From positions 1 to 9,282 of the forward strand of contig CAYHBO010000053.1 of NCBI GenBank assembly GCA_964354855.1: DNA of 9,282 bases, given 5' to 3'. Positions within the stretch are counted from its first letter, which is position 1. Each line of letters starts with the position of its first letter. Source of the stretch: CAYHBO01 sp964354855 (GTDB lineage Bacteria; Babelota; Babeliae; Babelales; RVW-14). The position numbers and the translations under genes were made by a program. Shown here piece by piece: positions 5,418 to 9,282 of the stretch. Under the pieces are notes generated by a model. The model was not told where the DNA came from. It searched no databases and saw only the letters and a program-made list of their open reading frames with translations.

Positions 5418-7094
5418 TTATGGAAATCGAACATAATCCCTCTGTCCACTATGCCACACATAAGCATTACCTTTAGCATCACGTAATACTGAAGTAAATC
5501 CAGTTGGCTTAGGATGTCCTTTGGTTGCTGTATCTCTTGCTTGAAATGTTAAATGTGAACCTTTAGCTTGATCAATTGGTACAACTAAATTATGACCAGT
5601 ATAAATTGGAACAACATTAACAAATCCTGTTGCCGTTTGCTGAACTAATACACCAGCCGGAGTAAACATAATAACACCAAATGTATCATCTTTTCGTGTA
5701 TACAACTCTCCGTTTGACGCAGTAGCTGAAACTTGTTGTCGAGGCATTACTGCTGTAGAAATTTTAACCGGTGGTCTTTTTTGAGGCTCTAGTCGACGCC
5801 CACCACGAACAGGTCTTTCATCGTCTGAATCATCTTCTTCTTCAGTACGATCGCATACTACAGGAGCTTGTTTAACAGATCTTATAGCAGAAGCTCCTCC
5901 AAAATCAACCGTAAACATAATAGCTGCATGATCTGAGAAATGGTTACGTGGATCACCCTGGGTATAGCCACCAGAGCTTTGATCAACAACCGTTAAACTT
6001 CCCGGCATTGAGACCCCATTGGTTACAATACCTTCCATACGCAAGCGATTAGCATGATAAACTGGAGTTCTTCTATCTTTATTGTCATAACATAAATCAT
6101 TCGTTAGTGGTAATAATAAATGTCGATGTTTTTCATCAGGAAAGCTTTGTGCAGGAGCCATCAATCGCACATCGAAACCAAAAGCATAATCCACCGTTTC
6201 AAAAGCATCACGTGCGATCGGTGAACGCGTCGTAAGCGCAATGTTACTTGCAAGTTCCTGCCATACCGGGGCAGAAAACAATATCGTTCTAAGCATTACA
6301 AGATTTTCATTACCTTTTCTCGGATCAAATTTTTCAGGATCTTTACCATAATCAGTATTCCAATCGCCCATTGCCACGATAGGCAACCCAGCAACTGAAG
6401 CAAGAACCTCTTGATAATCTCCCTTAAGTCTTGGCATTTCATTAAATTTCGCATGATTATTAAGAACAACCAACGGCTGCCCATTAACACTAAATAGCGC
6501 AGCTTGCATACGCGCCTCTTTCTTAAGCGTCGCTGCAACTAAAGTTAATTTGTTTGGGTTAAAGAGTATCACAAGATTAGTAACGAGCGAGTGTATAATT
6601 GAGTAATGAGCCAACTCTGGTGCCGCTTGAACATAATCCATCCACCCTTTGTTATCAGGCTTTTTATCAAATTCTTGTAAGCAATAAACATCTGCCTCCG
6701 TAGAATTCACAAATGCTCTAAATTTTTCCACACGAAGCTCATCCGACATTCTCAATTTTTTAGCAAGATCTTTCATATCATAACGAGTATCCCAATAATG
6801 AGAGAATGACTCAACATTAGAAGTCACGACGGAAACGCCTCGGGTATTATTTGGTAACCGTGATGCATTTGCGGCATATAATGCCAATGTTGGAATGCCT
6901 CCAGCAGCTTGCGGCGCAAGATAATGAGCAGTATGATTAGGTAACACAAGATTGTTAGGTTGAAAAGTACCTCCCGTTGGAAACCATCCATTTGGAACTC
7001 CTGGCACCATTGCATTTACTGCCGACTGACATAACAATCCAACTAAGAAACCAACATTAAACATTGTTCGACGAAATAACATAACGTAATTCAT
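5418..7094 (-). CDS. Exported endonuclease/exonuclease/phosphatase-fold protein
   Basis: The 558-residue product is predicted to be a secreted, metal-dependent phosphoesterase. Residues 1-28 form a signal peptide (ending CQSAVNA). The EEP fold signature is complete: N93 (TSNVESF), E141 (YCLQEFD), H214 (LNNHAKF), D244 and N246 (MGDWNTDY), D302 (ETVDYAF) and the closing S387-D388-H389. The fold covers DNases, sphingomyelinases and inositol-phosphate phosphatases; substrate cannot be told from sequence. About 85 residues separate D302 from the SDH motif, which looks longer than usual and suggests an inserted segment. An acidic run (418-426) followed by a basic patch (RGGRR) leads to a beta-rich C-terminal module (about 445-558) that I do not recognise. 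GGAGG (7099-7103) sits 4 nt before the ATG, and a good promoter lies upstream. The gene stands alone, convergent with tgt. Confidence 0.87.
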   Translation of the reverse strand: MNYVMLFRRTMFNVGFLVGLLCQSAVNAMVPGVPNGWFPTGGTFQPNNLVLPNHTAHYLAPQAAGGIPTLALYAANASRLPNNTRGVSVVTSNVESFSHYWDTRYDMKDLAKKLRMSDELRVEKFRAFVNSTEADVYCLQEFDKKPDNKGWMDYVQAAPELAHYSIIHSLVTNLVILFNPNKLTLVAATLKKEARMQAALFSVNGQPLVVLNNHAKFNEMPRLKGDYQEVLASVAGLPIVAMGDWNTDYGKDPEKFDPRKGNENLVMLRTILFSAPVWQELASNIALTTRSPIARDAFETVDYAFGFDVRLMAPAQSFPDEKHRHLLLPLTNDLCYDNKDRRTPVYHANRLRMEGIVTNGVSMPGSLTVVDQSSGGYTQGDPRNHFSDHAAIMFTVDFGGASAIRSVKQAPVVCDRTEEEDDSDDERPVRGGRRLEPQKRPPVKISTAVMPRQQVSATASNGELYTRKDDTFGVIMFTPAGVLVQQTATGFVNVVPIYTGHNLVVPIDQAKGSHLTFQARDTATKGHPKPTGFTSVLRDAKGNAYVWHSGQRDYVRFP

Positions 7095-7144
7095 AGAACC
7101 TCCATTAGATAATTAAACTTAAAATAATCAAATTACTTTAATCC

Positions 7145-7173
7145 AGTATAAATAAAACATCAAACGCTGTAAA
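7145..7173 (-). promoter_or_regulatory. Sigma70-type promoter for the exported phosphoesterase gene
   Basis: On the minus strand TTTACA (7168-7173) and TATACT (7145-7150) each match consensus at 5 of 6 positions with an ideal 17-nt spacer. Transcription would start near 7138, leaving a leader of about 44 nt that contains GGAGG at 7099-7103. This is the best promoter match seen in the window. The rest of the 225-bp divergent gap (7095-7319) is AT-rich; no comparable promoter was found for the plus-strand lipoprotein gene. Confidence 0.6.
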
Positions 7174-7319
7174 TAATATTTATTCAAATTGCAATTACCT
7201 TGAGAAAGACACGACAAATAAGGCATTTATTTAACAAATATTTCATTTTATTGAATATCATGTAAAGCTAATAACACTTGCCATAATTTTCGATCAAGCA
7301 CCTTACCAGTGAGAATACC

Positions 7320-8468
7320 ATGCAACACTTCATAAAATACCTACTACTACTCTGTTTAACCATCATTTTAGGTTGTACTAAACGCCCAAAGCAAGATCTA
7401 GTAGCATTAGCCAAACACGAACAACTGGTAAAAACAGAATCAAACGCATTTTTTGATATAAAACCAAATCAAACATCCGTTTCATACCTTTATGCTCCAG
7501 GGTTTACAGGTACTGAAAAACTATTAGGGCGCTATTGCCCGCGTTTTACCGCATGCACGGGTGAAAGAATAACCTGCCGATCGGGCGGACATACCATTGG
7601 ACAACCACATACAGCGGTCAACTTTCCTGAAATCGATCTACATAAACCAGATTGCTTCACACTCAACCCAATCAAAGCCTATTTCAACGGCATACGCCGT
7701 GATTTATTTCCAGTTTGTCTACGTATCTTACATAGCTACTATAATTTCACCGTTGAAGATAACCCAGCAAGCTCAAAATCTGTGGTAAATTATGGAATAA
7801 ACTTTGGCAATGCAAACATTGGTCAACACAAAGATATCAAAGCGTTACATAAATCATACAACCGACATCTTAAAAAATTTCCAAAATCTGACATTATTTT
7901 ATACGGCGATTCCCGCGGCGCAGCAACAATTTTTAATTTTATTGCTCAACATAAGCCTGCACACATAAAAGCTGCGGTACTTGAAGGCATCTTTGATAGC
8001 ATCCCCCATCTCATTAAACATTTTATTTATGTCGACAAGGGAGACGTTGCTGAGAATCGACTCATAAATATCCTAAATTTTGTTATGGGAAGTTATGATA
8101 AAAAAGGCCCATTCCCACGAAATTATGCTGAAACCATCACCGATGATATCCCACTGATTTTTGTTACTTCATTGAAAGATGGCCTCTGTTACCCACAAGG
8201 CGCTCTGTACCTGTATAACCGGCTTAGAGAACGTGGACATAAAAAAGTACATCTATTGATGCTTAAAGATTGCTTGCACCCGATGTACATGATCGGAAAC
8301 CAGAAAGACAAAGATTTGTATGAAAGAACCATCCATGCGTTTTACAAGCATTATGACCTGCCACATAACAGCTTAAAAGCGGCTGAAGGCGCAAGCTCGT
8401 TTACAAGAACCCAGCCGTCAAAAGATGAACTTGAAGCGTATAAGTTAACTAAGTGTAACAGATGTTAA
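7320..8468 (+). CDS. Cysteine-rich lipoprotein, alpha/beta hydrolase fold (serine hydrolase)
   Basis: The 382-residue product begins with a hydrophobic leader ending in a lipobox-like ILGC, so C19 is probably lipid-modified and the protein anchored in the inner or outer membrane. The catalytic pattern of an alpha/beta hydrolase is visible. YAPGFTGT (58-65) could be the oxyanion-hole strand, G196-D197-S198-R199-G200 is the nucleophile elbow, D287 in LKDGLCYP the likely acid, and H320 in DCLHPMY the likely base. This order and spacing fit an esterase, lipase or peptidase; substrate is unknown. Many cysteines follow the lipid site (73, 79, 86, 112, 133, 290, 318, and a final C379-N-R-C382), suggesting disulfides in an oxidising compartment. 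The ribosome binding site is weak (GTGAGA). Its stop overlaps the stop of the convergent downstream gene. Confidence 0.82.
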   Translation: MQHFIKYLLLLCLTIILGCTKRPKQDLVALAKHEQLVKTESNAFFDIKPNQTSVSYLYAPGFTGTEKLLGRYCPRFTACTGERITCRSGGHTIGQPHTAVNFPEIDLHKPDCFTLNPIKAYFNGIRRDLFPVCLRILHSYYNFTVEDNPASSKSVVNYGINFGNANIGQHKDIKALHKSYNRHLKKFPKSDIILYGDSRGAATIFNFIAQHKPAHIKAAVLEGIFDSIPHLIKHFIYVDKGDVAENRLINILNFVMGSYDKKGPFPRNYAETITDDIPLIFVTSLKDGLCYPQGALYLYNRLRERGHKKVHLLMLKDCLHPMYMIGNQKDKDLYERTIHAFYKHYDLPHNSLKAAEGASSFTRTQPSKDELEAYKLTKCNRC

Positions 8469-9256
8469 AGACCCGTTTCAGCTTGAAGCCAATTTTTCGC
8501 TTCTGAGGTCATTCTGCGTTCATGCACCTTAAAAAACATTTCAACGCTTTTAAGACCGTCAACTGCTAAATAAAATTTACTATCACTCGTTCTCTCGTGC
8601 TTCGACAGAAACAAAGAACCCTTATGAAGAAAAGATTTGTCTTCAGTATCGATAAATACAATTTTACGATCTTGTATGTCTCTCACCAGATTAAGCCCAT
8701 TAAAATCACCATACCCAATGTTCTTAAGTAAAACTACAATCTGTTTCACTTCCTCTTGTGTTAGCAGCTCTCCGCCAAAGTATCGAGCATTATCACCAAC
8801 AGAAATAGCTTGCGCAAGAACAACATCTTTGCCATCAATCTGAAACAAGTATTTTCGAGGCACTTTAAGTAACGTAAGCTTATTTTCTTGTATCACTTCA
8901 TGCATATATGCTGCATTTTTTACTCTGCTAGCACCATTACACCATTTAATAAAAAAGCCTGGTAATTCAGGAATCATTTTTGGCGTAAAATTATTAGATC
9001 GAGTACAAAAATCATAGTCTGCCAAAATTGCTTCTTTATGCTTTTCAACTAAAGCAGCAACTTCACACGCTTGTTTTTTATTCTTTTTTTCTTCACGTTT
9101 TTTTTCTAAAACAGCTAAAGTTTCTTGTCGAGATTCAGCATAACACGCTATAAACGCTTCACGATCAGCAGATGTTCTTGGCTGCATTGCAACGCAGGTT
9201 GCCTGCGGTAACGCAAATAGTAAACCAAGTGATAAAAGTTTTTTTAACATATTCAT
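8465..9256 (-). CDS. Exported protein with kinase-like (APH/protein-kinase fold) motifs
   Basis: The 263-residue product has a signal peptide (about 1-23, ending CVA), then a charged helical stretch rich in Lys and Glu (about 44-75, likely coiled coil), then a region resembling a small kinase fold. Pointers are K104 in GFFIKW (beta-3 lysine position), E120 or a nearby Glu for helix C, a hinge-like VVLAQAI (145-151), GYGDFNGLN (181-189) with D184 and N189 in the D-x4-N spacing of the catalytic loop (Tyr in place of the usual His), and FIDTED (201-206) with D203 as a metal-binding Asp, as in aminoglycoside or choline kinases. No clear glycine-rich loop was seen, so it may be a divergent kinase or a pseudokinase. 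GGAGG (9262-9266) sits 5 nt before the ATG at 9256, favouring that start over Met3. Gene call is firm; the fold is a moderate-confidence inference. Confidence 0.8.
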   Translation of the reverse strand: MNMLKKLLSLGLLFALPQATCVAMQPRTSADREAFIACYAESRQETLAVLEKKREEKKNKKQACEVAALVEKHKEAILADYDFCTRSNNFTPKMIPELPGFFIKWCNGASRVKNAAYMHEVIQENKLTLLKVPRKYLFQIDGKDVVLAQAISVGDNARYFGGELLTQEEVKQIVVLLKNIGYGDFNGLNLVRDIQDRKIVFIDTEDKSFLHKGSLFLSKHERTSDSKFYLAVDGLKSVEMFFKVHERRMTSEAKNWLQAETGL

Positions 9257-9282
9257 AATAACCTCCGCTTTTAATTCATTAA

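Noticed and set aside
7174..7319. Plus-strand promoter for the lipoprotein gene
   Set aside because: Several TTGNNN and AT-rich hexamers occur but none has both a fair -10 and a 16-18 nt spacer.

Overview
The window looks like chromosome from an AT-rich Gram-negative bacterium that lives with a host. LpxB (lipid A synthesis), a lipoprotein and several signal peptides indicate an outer membrane. The queuosine genes have a form I associate with obligate intracellular bacteria. My best guess at lineage is Candidatus Dependentiae (TM6/Babeliae), with Chlamydiae the main alternative. This rests on gene content and remembered sequence features, not on a search, so treat it as tentative.

Layout. 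1-2284, minus strand: an exported coiled-coil protein of unknown function, then lpxB (overlapping it by 4 nt), then ssb, which runs off the left edge. 2285-2559: no gene; it holds a perfect-armed palindromic repeat with a degenerate inverted second copy, plus hairpins. 2560-2694, minus: a 44-residue exported protein whose leader and signal peptide resemble those of the coiled-coil gene. 2816-3427, minus: pgsA (phosphatidylglycerophosphate synthase). 3554-5354, plus: yhhQ and tgt overlapping by 8 nt, a transporter and tRNA-guanine transglycosylase pair for queuosine. A hairpin lies between tgt and the convergent gene that follows. 5418-7094, minus: a large exported endonuclease/exonuclease/phosphatase-fold protein with a good promoter. 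7320-8468, plus: a cysteine-rich lipoprotein of the alpha/beta hydrolase type. 8465-9256, minus: an exported protein with kinase-like motifs, whose stop codon overlaps that of the lipoprotein.

How the genes fit together. LpxB and PgsA build the envelope, and Ssb serves replication and repair. YhhQ and Tgt form a tRNA-modification unit. Tgt keeps its catalytic aspartates and zinc site but has a rebuilt base-binding pocket, which suggests direct salvage of host queuine rather than use of preQ1. Five of the ten genes encode exported proteins, three with recognisable enzyme-type active sites (phosphoesterase, serine hydrolase, kinase-like). That fits a bacterium working on host material or on its own periplasm. 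No tRNA, rRNA, CRISPR array, transposase or phage gene was seen.
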